This document shows, one piece after another, positions 34,434 through 43,066 of a stretch of 64,000 nucleotides of DNA (position 1 is the stretch's first letter; each line of letters begins with the position of its first letter). The stretch is from the NCBI RefSeq assembly GCF_002217925.1, contig NZ_BCMF01000001.1, positions 62,001 through 126,000 on the forward strand, given 5' to 3'. The translations under genes were made by a program, and so were the position numbers. This DNA comes from Secundilactobacillus mixtipabuli (GTDB taxonomy: Bacteria > Bacillota > Bacilli > Lactobacillales > Lactobacillaceae). The notes below the pieces were generated by a model. The model saw nothing but the letters and a program-made list of their open reading frames with translations. It was not told the DNA's origin and did no database searches.

Positions 34434-34472
34434 TTTACACAACTTTTACACATTCCAAGGGGTAAGTTTACA
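34434..34472 (+). promoter_or_regulatory. PHO-box-like array upstream of uppP
   Basis: TTTACA occurs at 34434, 34445 and 34467, that is at spacings of 11 and 22 bases, all in one helical phase. PhoP-type regulators in Gram-positive bacteria bind TTHACA direct repeats with 11-base period. It lies 55-90 bp before the uppP start. Confidence 0.6.
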
Positions 34473-34525
34473 TTGTTTCAGTAAACTTAGTCAGAGCACA
34501 AATTATAACGGAAGAGGTTTTCATC

Positions 34526-35353
34526 TTGATTGAACTTTTTAAAGCGATTATTTTAGGCGTGATCGAAGGGATAACCGAATTTCTCCCCATCAGTTCAACC
34601 GGTCACCTTTATCTGGCAGACGCATTTATCAAACTCGATGAATCAACGGCATTCATCAATATGTTTATGGTCGTCATACAATTCGGGGCCATTATGGCAG
34701 TAATTGCCCTATATTTCAATAAATTGAACCCGGTAGCCCGCAACAAAGATCAGTTGGCCAAACAGCAAACTTGGATTTTGTGGGCGAAGGTGATTCTAGC
34801 TGTTCTGCCTTCCGTCATTATCGGCTTACCACTAAATGACTGGATGGATGCCCATCTCACCAGCTGGCAGGTCATTTCGGCAACGTTGATTCTCTATGGT
34901 GTGCTGTTCATTCTGATTGAGACCTTTAATCATCACCGTTCGCCGCATTTTGCCAATTTAAATCAGCTACCCATTAAAATTGCCATTTTGATTGGCTGTT
35001 TTCAGATCTTGTCACTGGTTCCCGGTACCTCACGCTCTGGTGCGACTATTCTTGGCGCAATGCTCGTTGGCAGTTCAAGGTACGTGGCAACGGAATTCTC
35101 TTTCTTCTTGGCGATACCGACCATGTTTGGTGCTTCCTTGCTAAAAATCACTAAGTACCTGATTCATGGCAATACTTTCACGGGCATGCAAGCGGCGGTT
35201 TTGATCACTGGGATGCTTGTCTCCTTTGTGGTGGCCTACTTATCAATTAAATTTCTTTTGAACTACATCAAACAAAACGACTTTAAGGCATTTGGCTGGT
35301 ACCGAATCATCTTAGGCCTGGCCGTCATTTTCTATTTTGGGTTGGTACATTAA
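34526..35353 (+). CDS. uppP: Undecaprenyl-diphosphate phosphatase
   Basis: Membrane enzyme that dephosphorylates undecaprenyl pyrophosphate for reuse in wall synthesis; overexpression confers bacitracin tolerance. Both active-site motifs are present: [15 protein letters not shown] (residues 13-27) with the E(x)4E-like acidic residues and [10 protein letters not shown] (about 167-176). 275 residues, about eight membrane segments. TTG start after GGAAGAGG. The PHO-like array suggests phosphate regulation, which fits release of Pi by the reaction. Confidence 0.95.
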   Translation: MIELFKAIILGVIEGITEFLPISSTGHLYLADAFIKLDESTAFINMFMVVIQFGAIMAVIALYFNKLNPVARNKDQLAKQQTWILWAKVILAVLPSVIIGLPLNDWMDAHLTSWQVISATLILYGVLFILIETFNHHRSPHFANLNQLPIKIAILIGCFQILSLVPGTSRSGATILGAMLVGSSRYVATEFSFFLAIPTMFGASLLKITKYLIHGNTFTGMQAAVLITGMLVSFVVAYLSIKFLLNYIKQNDFKAFGWYRIILGLAVIFYFGLVH

Positions 35354-35435
35354 ATAGTCGCGACAAAATTTAACCGTGCACAATTGATTTTACCTGTTTT
35401 TCAGCGTAAACTGCTAGCTAAAGGAAGTGTTGATA

Positions 35436-35831
35436 ATGAACGAAATTACGCTTACCCCTGCAGTTATTGAGGTATTAAAACAAAAACAAATCGCTGATAA
35501 AACATTGCTGCTGATCACTGATGACGCTGGCGGCAAATATTCACTTCAAGGCGGTGCTTGCAGTATCGGCACTAAGTTCACCATCGTGGTGTTAGACCAG
35601 CCAGACGATGAATACACTGTACAGCTGAAGAATAACGCTGGCCTATCGCTTTACACCTCTGATTATGACGTCTATTTTCTTGGTCAGGGCTTAAAACTGG
35701 ATTACCAAAAAGCCATGATCAGCTTGACTAATAATGGTCAATTACTGGACAATAACGTTCTCATTGCAAACGGAAAAGATATTTTGGCTGCCTTTAAACA
35801 GGGTATTTTTGCCAATATCGGTAACTGTTAA
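35436..35831 (+). CDS. HesB/IscA-like (Fe-S biosynthesis domain) protein, YqjG/YfhF-like
   Basis: 131 residues from ATG 35436, after AAGGAAG. The N-terminal ITLTPAVIEVLKQKQIADKTLLLITDDAGGKYSLQGGACSIGTKF resembles the Fe-S biosynthesis (PF01521) fold of Firmicute paralogues; one Cys is in GGACSIG and another at the C-terminus (GNC). The canonical C-x60-CGC triad of IscA is not complete, so iron-sulfur scaffolding is uncertain. A terminator follows. Confidence 0.75.
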   Translation: MNEITLTPAVIEVLKQKQIADKTLLLITDDAGGKYSLQGGACSIGTKFTIVVLDQPDDEYTVQLKNNAGLSLYTSDYDVYFLGQGLKLDYQKAMISLTNNGQLLDNNVLIANGKDILAAFKQGIFANIGNC

Positions 35832-35841
35832 TTGAAAACGA

Positions 35842-35888
35842 ATAACCCTCATCCCGAAAACATCAATCAGGATGAGGGTTATTTTTTG
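35842..35888. terminator. Terminator after the Fe-S-like gene
   Basis: ATAACCCTCATCC / GGATGAGGGTTAT followed by TTTTTT. Confidence 0.85.
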
Positions 35889-35931
35889 GGTTCTAGCATC
35901 TATGCAATAGTTAATAGATTTACGTTATCGC

Positions 35932-37098
35932 TTAAAGTGATTTAGCCGCGGCAATGCCTTTTTTCAAGCGGTTTAGCCCATCCATTAACCGTTCTTCAGG
36001 ACAGGCAACGTTCATCCGCAGAAATTGCTGGCCATCGCCACCATACACCGTACCATCAGAAAGATACAGGCCGGTTTCTTGACGAATAAACTGTTCTAAC
36101 TTGTCAGATGGCATCCCCACTTTACTGGTATCCAGCCAAACAAGATACGTTGCATCACCAGAAATGACTTTTACACTAGGAATATTCTCCGCCACAAACT
36201 TCGCGACAGTTTGCTTATTTTTCTCAATATAGGCTCGTAAATCATGGACCCATTGATGCCCAGACGTGTAGGCCGCAATCGTCGCTGGAATTGCAAAGGA
36301 ATTGGGTTCTGCCAATTCATCCGTATTCAAGCCGCGATTAACAATTGCACGTAAGGCTTCGCTTGGCACGATCACAGTGGCAGCATGCAACGCCGCCACA
36401 TTGAATGTCTTGCTTGGCGATACCGCGGTCACACTGTTTTGTTCGTTAATCCGATTAACGGAGGCAAACGGCGTATAACCCTTATCCGGTGCAGTAATAT
36501 CACCGTGAATTTCATCTGATAAAACCACCACATGGTGCTTAGCAGCCAGCTCACCAATTCTAGCTAACGTTTCTACTGGCCAGATCATGCCCACCGGATT
36601 ATGGGGATTACATAAAATCATCATCGTAGTCAATGGTTCAGCCATCTTGCTTTCCAAGTCATCCCAATCGATATGATAGCGACCTTGATTATCTAACACC
36701 AAATCACTGGAAAGAACATGCCGGCCATTATTCAAAATTGAATTATAAAAGATGTTATACACTGGTGCTTGAATTAACACGTTATCGCCAACGTTGGTCA
36801 ATCGTCTAACAGCTGACGAAATCGTTGGTACAACACCAGTCGCAAATATCATCCAAGCCGTTTCTGGCCGCCAATTATGTTCTTTTTCATACCAGCTTTG
36901 AACGGCATCAAAGTAAGCTTGAGGCACTTCTTCATAGCCAAAGATTCCGCTTTTAGACCGCTCCTGAATGGCCTCAACAATGGCTGGTAAGGTCCGAAAG
37001 TCCATATCCGCTACCCACATCGGCAGTTCGTTATCCTTGACGTCCCACTTGACTGAATTGGTGTGACGCCGATCAATAAGTTCTGAAAAATCCGTCAT
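35932..37098 (-). CDS. PatB/MalY-type C-S lyase (cystathionine beta-lyase)
   Basis: PLP-dependent fold-type I enzyme, 388 residues. PatB/MalY features: N-terminal DRRHTNSVKWD, LPMWVADMDF, a middle LCNPHNPVGMIWP, VLSDEIHGDIT and SPSKTFNVAALHAA with the PLP-binding Lys. It cleaves C-S bonds of cystathionine or cysteine conjugates. Its ATG overlaps the end of the DUF3737 gene by four bases, showing an operon. Substrate in vivo is unknown. Confidence 0.92.
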   Translation of the reverse strand: MTDFSELIDRRHTNSVKWDVKDNELPMWVADMDFRTLPAIVEAIQERSKSGIFGYEEVPQAYFDAVQSWYEKEHNWRPETAWMIFATGVVPTISSAVRRLTNVGDNVLIQAPVYNIFYNSILNNGRHVLSSDLVLDNQGRYHIDWDDLESKMAEPLTTMMILCNPHNPVGMIWPVETLARIGELAAKHHVVVLSDEIHGDITAPDKGYTPFASVNRINEQNSVTAVSPSKTFNVAALHAATVIVPSEALRAIVNRGLNTDELAEPNSFAIPATIAAYTSGHQWVHDLRAYIEKNKQTVAKFVAENIPSVKVISGDATYLVWLDTSKVGMPSDKLEQFIRQETGLYLSDGTVYGGDGQQFLRMNVACPEERLMDGLNRLKKGIAAAKSL

Positions 37099-37946
37099 GC
37101 CGTTTTTCTCCTAACGTTAATTTTTATCGCTGATTTATCAATTTCTGGATCATCAAGAATCACTTCACCGATTGCTGGCGCATTGATCACACCGTTTATT
37201 GGATTCTTGACACTATCAATAGTGGTAATCACATCAGCATTAACATCCGTACAATATTCAAACGCTAAATCAGTATTCACCAGTGAACAATTCTCCAAGG
37301 TCAGATCATCAACGTAGCAAAGCCCCTGGTCGCTTTCAATCCAGCAGTTTACAAACCGAATATGCTTGGAATTCCAAGCAAGGTATTCACCAATCAGGGT
37401 TGAATCATAAACCGTCACGTTATCACAATTCCAAAACGCGTCATGCGTTTCAAAGGTTGAGTGATGCACCTCAATGTTTTTACTACCGTCAAACGCGTAG
37501 TTGCCGCTCAACTTCAGGTGATCCACCACCACGTTTTCGCAGTTTTTGCCAAAATAATCGCCAGTTGCTGTAATATGATCCAACTTAACGTTTTGACACC
37601 ACCAAAGAGTTTCCGCAGCGTTACTCATGGTGATATTGGATAATTCCGCATGGTCAACGTGCCGGAAGGTCTTAGTGGCTTCCACCATCACGTTATCCAT
37701 TTTTAAGTTCTTGGTGTACCAGATGCCTGCGTGGGCTTCCAGCTTTAACGTGCTTTGCGAAACGCTAATATCATCCGCATACCACAGTGGGTATTTCCAC
37801 TTGAAAATATTGTGTTCAATAGTCAAATGGCGGCTGTGTTTCAGTGGTGATTCGCCATTTTGGAACGTGCTATTTTTAATGTTGAGGTCGTGCGCTTTAA
37901 ATAAGGCCCGTTCGCCTTCAAATACTTGTTGGTTGATTTCTTTCAC
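37095..37946 (-). CDS. DUF3737 family beta-helix protein
   Basis: 283 residues of repeated short units such as FKWKYPLWYADDISVSQSTL and FETHDAFWNCDNVTVYDSTL, with regularly spaced Cys, Trp and Asn, giving a right-handed parallel beta-helix. This matches DUF3737, a family nearly always paired with PatB/MalY lyases in Firmicutes. No known activity; perhaps polysaccharide-related or an accessory to the lyase. First gene of the operon; two inverted repeats upstream are likely operators. Confidence 0.88.
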   Translation of the reverse strand: MKEINQQVFEGERALFKAHDLNIKNSTFQNGESPLKHSRHLTIEHNIFKWKYPLWYADDISVSQSTLKLEAHAGIWYTKNLKMDNVMVEATKTFRHVDHAELSNITMSNAAETLWWCQNVKLDHITATGDYFGKNCENVVVDHLKLSGNYAFDGSKNIEVHHSTFETHDAFWNCDNVTVYDSTLIGEYLAWNSKHIRFVNCWIESDQGLCYVDDLTLENCSLVNTDLAFEYCTDVNADVITTIDSVKNPINGVINAPAIGEVILDDPEIDKSAIKINVRRKTA

Positions 37947-38000
37947 ATTGTTTACCTTCTCAATTCTTATCTAATAGCTATATTTTAGTTTTAATACTTT

Positions 38001-38039
38001 AGATTGTCTAACAATCTTACTTCCTAATGGTTAGGAAGT
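38001..38039. promoter_or_regulatory. Two perfect inverted repeats upstream of the DUF3737-PatB operon
   Basis: AGATTG/CAATCT (38001-38017, 5-base spacer) and ACTTCCTAA/TTAGGAAGT (38019-38039, TGG spacer) lie 60-95 bp before the start. The second, with nine perfect pairs, looks like a dimer-binding operator. No regulator gene is adjacent. Confidence 0.55.
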
Positions 38040-38137
38040 GATGTATTTATGATACAACCTTATGAGCAGTTAGCAACAGAAAAATTTTCAGTTTTGAAAT
38101 TGTACTAGCGTTCAGTTACAAGACCTTCTGCATCAAA

Positions 38138-38170
38138 AAAGAAACCAATTCGCGACGAATTGGTTTCTTG
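38138..38170. terminator. Terminator at the end of bdhA
   Basis: AAGAAACCAATTCG / CGAATTGGTTTCTT with loop CGA, flanked by A and T runs. Confidence 0.8.
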
Positions 38171-38192
38171 ACTGCTGGCTATTTAAACCCGA

Positions 38193-39263
38193 TTAAAGGT
38201 CTGGTGAAACTAAAATCTTAACTTGTGATTTGTCTTCAGCTAATGCCTTAATCCCTTCATCAAGGGCTTGATCCAGTCCGATTTCTTTGGTAATAATCTT
38301 TCTGAAATCAGCTTGATTATTGTTAATGATTCCCAATACTGCTGGGAAGCTATTGTTGTAACAAAGTGTCGTGATGATGTTGATACCTTGCATGATCACG
38401 TCATCGGTCATGTTCATGGAAACGTCTTGACCAAATAACGCGACAACTTGTAACGTACCCGTCCGTTTAGTGACCTTTAAAGCCGTATCAAAGGTTGCTT
38501 GGGCGCCGGCACATTCAAAGGTGATATCAACACCGTTTGGCAATTCCTTGCGAATTTCTTCGTTAACGTCAACTTCTTTAGGATTCAGCGTCTTTTCAAT
38601 GCCTAATTCTTTGGCCTTTTGAAGACGAACTTCGGAAACATCGACAATGTAAATGTTGTTGGCCCCACTGATTTTAGCCAATAATGCCATCAGTAGGCCA
38701 ATTGGGCCGGCACCCATGACAGCCACGTTTTGGCCTTCGCGCAAGCCGCTGCGTTTAACGGCTTCGTAAACCACAGCCGTTGGTTCAGCCACTGCCCCTA
38801 ATTTAATATCCAGGCCTTCTGGTAACTTGTGTGCAAAGACACCTTGTACGTTGGCAAATTCAGCAAAACCGCCATCTTGTGAGAAGCCCAGGAAGTTCCC
38901 TGAGCCATCTGGCCCAACGGCGTTATTACAGAAGTTGTAGTCCCCTTTACGACAGTTCTCACATTTGCCGCAAGCAAGTAATGGCTCAATAGCAACCTTG
39001 TCGCCAATCTTCAAGTCTGAGACATCCTGACCAACTTTGACCACTTCACCTGAAAATTCATGGCCTAATGTGATCGGTACAGTCTTACCCGTTAATGGGT
39101 TGGGAACTGTAGGTAATCCCCAGCCTTCCAGATAAGCATGTAGATCACTGCCGCAAATTCCACAATAAGCTACCTTAACTTGAACTTCGTCATCCTTTGG
39201 GTCTGCAATTGCAACGTCTTCAACGCGAATATCCTTCTCGCCATAAATTCGAACTGCTTTCAT
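38193..39263 (-). CDS. bdhA: Zinc-dependent 2,3-butanediol dehydrogenase-type enzyme
   Basis: Medium-chain dehydrogenase, 356 residues from ATG 39263, which follows AAGGAGG. Catalytic zinc site CGICGSD (Cys, about 37) with GHEFSGEV, structural zinc Cys set CGKCENCRKGDYNFC, and NAD(P) motif VMGAGPIGLL with Asp at the end of beta 2 (IVDVSE), favouring NAD. This is the butanediol/(R,R)-butanediol type rather than ethanol dehydrogenase, a likely NAD-regenerating step of acetoin metabolism. A cre-like site lies 90-105 bp upstream. Confidence 0.88.
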   Translation of the reverse strand: MKAVRIYGEKDIRVEDVAIADPKDDEVQVKVAYCGICGSDLHAYLEGWGLPTVPNPLTGKTVPITLGHEFSGEVVKVGQDVSDLKIGDKVAIEPLLACGKCENCRKGDYNFCNNAVGPDGSGNFLGFSQDGGFAEFANVQGVFAHKLPEGLDIKLGAVAEPTAVVYEAVKRSGLREGQNVAVMGAGPIGLLMALLAKISGANNIYIVDVSEVRLQKAKELGIEKTLNPKEVDVNEEIRKELPNGVDITFECAGAQATFDTALKVTKRTGTLQVVALFGQDVSMNMTDDVIMQGINIITTLCYNNSFPAVLGIINNNQADFRKIITKEIGLDQALDEGIKALAEDKSQVKILVSPDL

Positions 39264-39351
39264 GCTTGTGGCCTCCTTGAACAATTGACAACAACAACTA
39301 TTGATTCACAATTTAATCATACGGTCAACTATGGGAAAAAGCAATAGTAAA

Positions 39352-39366
39352 TGTTAACGCTTTCTT
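39352..39366. promoter_or_regulatory. cre-like site upstream of bdhA
   Basis: Minus strand AGAAAGCGTTAACA differs at one end position from the CcpA consensus TGNAANCGNTNNCA. It suggests carbon catabolite control of butanediol metabolism. Confidence 0.65.
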
Positions 39367-39445
39367 TACTGATATGACGCTGTTCCAAATGTGTCTCACA
39401 AGCCTTCTATGACCGTTAAATGAGTGTGTCATTTACCAAAATAAA

Positions 39446-39491
39446 AGTTCCGCAACCACCAGACAAATAGCCTTGCGTTTACGGAACTTCA
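39446..39491. terminator. Terminator of the SDR gene
   Basis: AAGTTCCG/CGGAACTT with a long loop, A- and T-rich flanks. Confidence 0.6.
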
Positions 39492-39504
39492 TTAAAATCT
39501 CAAA

Positions 39505-40338
39505 TTATGACTTATTTCGGGTGAGCCGACCGACAATCAAACTCATCCCTTCATGGAACATGCCTGGGTGATTACGAGCAAAACGCGCCAGCATTCTGTC
39601 CGTTAAACCAAAGTAATAGCGGCGCTTAGGATGACGTTCCGTTGCAGCGCGATAGAAGACTTTGGCAAGATCCTCGGAGGTCGCTTCGGCAGTCTTCAGC
39701 ATGCCGCCCAGCAACTTTCGCGTTCCTTCAGCTAATGGTGTATACGGTGAACCAGCCGTTAAATTATCAAGCGCATTGCTCATGGCAATATCTAACCAAG
39801 ACGATTCGGTACCGCCGGGTTCAATAATGATTGACCGAAGTCCAAATTGCCGAATTTCGGTATCTAACACGTCGGACCAGACGTTCAGACCACGCTTAGT
39901 GACATAGTACCAACCACCAAGCGGCGAGTAGACATCGCCACCGATTGAGGAGTTATTGATGATCCGGCCAGAACCCTGTTGGCGCATTTGCGGCAGTACC
40001 AGCTTGGTTAACTCCGACGCACCGACGAGGTTGGTTTCTAATTGTTTGTGAACTTTATCTAGGCCGACTTCCTCAATTGGGCCAAACTCGCCGTAACCAG
40101 CGTTGTTAAGCAACACATCAATGCGTAACCCATCGGCTAAAGCGTCCTCAACAAACTGCTGACGCGAATCAGCATCCGTCACATCTAAATGTAATGGCTG
40201 GATACTCGGACCAGTCGGTATCTTTTCAACTCTCCGTGCTCCCGCATAGACGTGCCAGCCATGTTTGGCAAACAGTTCAGTTGCGGCATATCCCATGCCA
40301 CTGGATGCACCGGTAATCAAGATCACTCGTTTTGTCAT
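39505..40338 (-). CDS. Short-chain dehydrogenase/reductase
   Basis: 277 residues. TGASSGMGYAA (cofactor), NNAGYGEFGPIEE, the catalytic segment NNSSIGG...GGWYYVTKRGLN gives Ser, Tyr and Lys, and IIIEPGG. The arrangement belongs to classical SDRs like the one at 23.2 kb. Substrate unknown. ATG follows GGGGACC. It stands alone between bdhA and asnA leader. Confidence 0.88.
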   Translation of the reverse strand: MTKRVILITGASSGMGYAATELFAKHGWHVYAGARRVEKIPTGPSIQPLHLDVTDADSRQQFVEDALADGLRIDVLLNNAGYGEFGPIEEVGLDKVHKQLETNLVGASELTKLVLPQMRQQGSGRIINNSSIGGDVYSPLGGWYYVTKRGLNVWSDVLDTEIRQFGLRSIIIEPGGTESSWLDIAMSNALDNLTAGSPYTPLAEGTRKLLGGMLKTAEATSEDLAKVFYRAATERHPKRRYYFGLTDRMLARFARNHPGMFHEGMSLIVGRLTRNKS

Positions 40339-40559
40339 TGTCAGGTCCCCTTTATGAGTTATCGTTCATTGTTAAAGCAACTTTAAAGCGAAATAGGCGG
40401 AAATACAAGCCAATGATGATGAGAATTCGTCAAATTGATATCACCGGCTAAAAATATTTTTGCCCTTTTTAATTGATTTTCTTCTACTAATGGCAAAGGG
40501 ACAATTTGATTGCGCTCAAGAAAATCTTAGGAATTTTGTTTACAAATTATGAAAAGATG

Positions 40560-40858
40560 GTAAGATACTGATTAGAGATTAAAAAACGTAGGAAAGACAA
40601 GTACGTTTAGTCGAACTATCAGTGAGTTGGGAAATGGTGCGAACCCAATCAGTAATCGGCTTTACCGAATAACACTTTCTTAGTTGCGGGCTGAACCACT
40701 TAGCAGTAAGCTTCGCCGTCACCGAAACGTTACCATCGGAGCGTATGTTAGTATGCATATTGAGGTGGCTTATCTATAGATAGGCAACTTGGGTGGTACC
40801 GCGAAATGAAGTCTTTCGTCCCTTGGTTTAGGGATAAAAGGCTTCTTTTATTTTATTC
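40560..40858 (+). promoter_or_regulatory. Asparagine T-box riboswitch of asnA
   Basis: T-box core TTGGGTGGTACCGCG (40789-40803) lies before a terminator GAAG..TCCC/GGGA..CTTC with TTTT (40808-40858). Stem I starts near 40575. AAC followed by A, in GAATAACACTTT (about 40666-40677), is at the specifier position, which matches tRNA-Asn and the downstream asparagine synthetase. Confidence 0.9.
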
Positions 40859-40885
40859 CAAATCTATTATAGAGGAGCGAGTACC

Positions 40886-41893
40886 ATGCATTTAATTATT
40901 CCAAAATCTTATGACTCAAAGTTAGACCTGCACGAAACACAGGACGCTATTCGTTACATCCGGGAAACTTTCCAAGATGAATTCCGTAAAGAATTAAACC
41001 TCTCTCGTGTTTCGACACCAATGTTTGTTGAAAAGAAAACGGGTTTAAACGATAACTTAAACGGTGTTGAAAAACCTGTTTCATTTACCATGAAAGACAT
41101 GGGCGACGAACAAATCGAAATCGTCCACTCACTGGCTAAGTGGAAGCGTGTCGCTTTGAAGCGTTACGGTTTCAAACTTCATGAAGGCCTCTACACCAAC
41201 ATGAACGCCATCCGTAAAGACGAAGATCTGGACAACTTCCACTCTGCCTATGTGGACCAATGGGACTGGGAAAAAGTGATCACCAAAGAAGAACGTACCG
41301 TTGAGACCTTGAAGCATACTGTTCGTCAAATCTTCAAAGTCATCAAGCACATGGAACACGAAGTTTGGTACAAGTTCCCACAATCCGTTTATCATTTACC
41401 TGATGAAATTCACTTTGTTACGACCCAGGAGCTTGAAGACCGTTGGCCAGACAAGACCCCTATGGAGCGTGAAGATTTAATTGCTAAAGAACTTCGTTGC
41501 GTCTTCATCATGAAGATCGGTGGCGCCTTGAAGAGTGGCAAACGTCATGATGGCCGGGCACCTGACTATGATGACTGGGAATTGAACGGCGATATCATCT
41601 TCTGGTATGAACCACTAGACCAAAAGATTGAAATCTCCAGCATGGGTATCCGGGTCGATGCCGAATCCATGAAGAAGCAATTAAAGATTGCTGGTGCGGA
41701 AGATCGTTTGAAGTTGCCATATCACCAAATGGTCTTAAACGAAGAAGTTCCATACACCATTGGTGGCGGGATCGGCCAATCACGGCTGTGCATGCTGCTA
41801 TTGGGTAAAGCTCACGTTGGTGAAGTGCAAGCATCTCTGTGGCCTCAAGAAATGATTGATAAGTGTGAAGCGGCGGGGATTCATCTGTTGTAG
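40886..41893 (+). CDS. asnA: Aspartate-ammonia ligase (asparagine synthetase A)
   Basis: Class II aminoacyl-tRNA-synthetase-like fold that makes asparagine from aspartate, ammonia and ATP. Diagnostic segments: [61 protein letters not shown]-like block and C-terminal [15 protein letters not shown]. 335 residues, standard. GGAGCG before the ATG, and the T-box gives tRNA-Asn dependent induction. Palindrome copies E1 and E2 follow directly. Confidence 0.97.
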   Translation: MHLIIPKSYDSKLDLHETQDAIRYIRETFQDEFRKELNLSRVSTPMFVEKKTGLNDNLNGVEKPVSFTMKDMGDEQIEIVHSLAKWKRVALKRYGFKLHEGLYTNMNAIRKDEDLDNFHSAYVDQWDWEKVITKEERTVETLKHTVRQIFKVIKHMEHEVWYKFPQSVYHLPDEIHFVTTQELEDRWPDKTPMEREDLIAKELRCVFIMKIGGALKSGKRHDGRAPDYDDWELNGDIIFWYEPLDQKIEISSMGIRVDAESMKKQLKIAGAEDRLKLPYHQMVLNEEVPYTIGGGIGQSRLCMLLLGKAHVGEVQASLWPQEMIDKCEAAGIHLL

Positions 41894-42020
41894 AGTGCGG
41901 AAGCAAGCGGTTAGAGACTGGAGTCTAAGGCGCTTTCGACAAAAATCCCGGTCTTGGATTTATGTCGGAAGTGACTTAGGTGCAAGTCTCTGCTTGCTGC
42001 AGCACGTTTCGGCTATGTAG
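41892..42020 (+). repeat. Composite palindromic element, copy E1
   Basis: Stem 1 AGCAAGC/GCTTGCT, stem 2 AGAGACT/AGTCTCT, stem 3 CTAAG/CTTAG and CTTTCGAC/GTCGGAAG, loop AAATCCCGGTCTTGGATTT. Compared with E2 every stem differs by paired changes while linkers and loop are conserved. Confidence 0.9.
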
Positions 42021-42021
42021 C

Positions 42022-42150
42022 ATTAGAGTGCGGAAGCAGGCGGTTAGAGAGCGGAGCCTAAGCTGATTGCGGTAAAAATCCCGGGTTTGGATTTATACCG
42101 TAATTGGCTTTAGGTGCAGCTCTCTGCCTGCTGCAGCACGTTTCGGCCAG
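42022..42150 (+). repeat. Composite palindromic element, copy E2
   Basis: Tandem with E1. Stem 1 AGCAGGC/GCCTGCT, stem 2 AGAGAGC/GCTCTCT, stem 3 TTGCGGTA/TACCGTAA, loop AAATCCCGGGTTTGGATTT, tail GCACGTTTCGGC. Direct evidence for maintained base pairing. Confidence 0.9.
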
Positions 42151-42176
42151 ATAAAATCAAAACAGTGTCAGCAAAA

Positions 42177-42219
42177 TGGTACCCTCAAGGTAGAAACTAA
42201 ACCTAGAGGGTGCCTTTTA
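42177..42219. terminator. Terminator downstream of asnA repeats
   Basis: GGTACCCTC pairs with GAGGGTGCC, followed by TTTTAT. Confidence 0.65.
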
Positions 42220-42231
42220 TCTACTCAGTGC

Positions 42232-42392
42232 TAATATCCCGTTCCGCCAAACCAATTTCTCGAAGTGGGGTCGCTCCGAAGCTAGCACCTGCGCTTCGCT
42301 TGGGGCGGATCTTCTCCGTCTCCCGTAGTCGTAACCGAGCAAAGAACACTCGCTAACGGCTACTCGTACCACGAGAAATTGGTTTGGCTTCA
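42232..42392. other. Multi-hairpin structured element G
   Basis: A perfect 16-bp closing stem (CCAAACCAATTTCTCG, 42247-42262, with its complement at 42372-42387) encloses three further hairpins: GAAGC/GCTTC, CGGA/TCCG and GTAG.CGT..CGAG/CTCG..ACG.CTAC. No reading frame fits. It may be a non-coding RNA or a repeat element; only one copy is seen here. Confidence 0.6.
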
Positions 42393-42404
42393 CTGAATAA
42401 TATA

Positions 42405-42451
42405 AATAGCGCCTGCTGCCAGTCATCTAACCGGTAGCAAGCGCTATTTTC
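42405..42451. terminator. Terminator between element G and arsC
   Basis: AAATAGCGC and GCGCTATTTT enclose a CTGCTGCC/GGTAGCA stem. Confidence 0.75.
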
Positions 42452-42456
42452 GTACC

Positions 42457-42867
42457 TTATTTCAATAATTCGCTGTTCTGGATCCGTTGCTGAATGTCAT
42501 CGCGAACATCACGGAATGCCCGTAGCTTATCCGCCTCGCTACCCGTAGCTTGAGCCGGATCTGCTAACGGCCAGTGAACCCGTTTCACTTGAGGTGGTGT
42601 CATTGGACACTTATCCCGAGCATCACCGCAGAGCGTGACAACCACATCGCAACTGTTCAGATAGTCAGTGTCAATCAGCTTGGAATACTGGTTCGAAATA
42701 TCGATGCCAACCTCACTCATTACCTGCACAGCCATCGGATTGAGACCATGGGTTTCAACGCCGGCGCTCTGAACTTCCCATTCAGAGCCAAGCAACGTTC
42801 GGGCAAAGCCCTCCGCCATTTGGCTGCGACAGGAATTACCGGTACACAAAAAGTAAACACGTTTCAT
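42457..42867 (-). CDS. arsC: Thioredoxin-coupled arsenate reductase
   Basis: Low-molecular-weight phosphatase fold enzyme reducing arsenate to arsenite. P-loop CTGNSCRS starts at Cys8; Cys80 in VVTLCGDA and Cys87 in DKCP form the redox cascade. 136 residues from ATG 42867, after GGGGTGG. It is not next to arsA-arsD, which lie 13 kb away, so it is probably transcribed alone. Confidence 0.9.
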   Translation of the reverse strand: MKRVYFLCTGNSCRSQMAEGFARTLLGSEWEVQSAGVETHGLNPMAVQVMSEVGIDISNQYSKLIDTDYLNSCDVVVTLCGDARDKCPMTPPQVKRVHWPLADPAQATGSEADKLRAFRDVRDDIQQRIQNSELLK

Positions 42868-42975
42868 TGATGCCACCCCGCTGTTTTGTCTTGCCACAGA
42901 TTATACAGGGAATGCTAGCAAAGTACTAGTCCTGCCCCTTAGGCTGATAATGATTAATCCAATTTTTTCAAACAC

Positions 42976-43030
42976 TAAAAACCAATCTAAAGTTGGCGAC
43001 TTCCCGCCATCCTCTAAATTGGTCCATTTT
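42976..43030 (-). terminator. Terminator of the HesB-like gene
   Basis: Minus strand CCAATTTAGAG... pairs with CTTTAGATTGG, followed by TTTTTA; an inner GGCG..CGCC pair supports it. Confidence 0.65.
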
Positions 43031-43066
43031 TAATCGATATTTAATTCAACAGTTATGGCTCAACCG

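Noticed and set aside
581-42150. CRISPR array or insertion-sequence ends as explanation for the repeats
   Set aside because: Copies are dispersed, palindromic and not regularly spaced, lack a transposase and show no target duplications I could identify.
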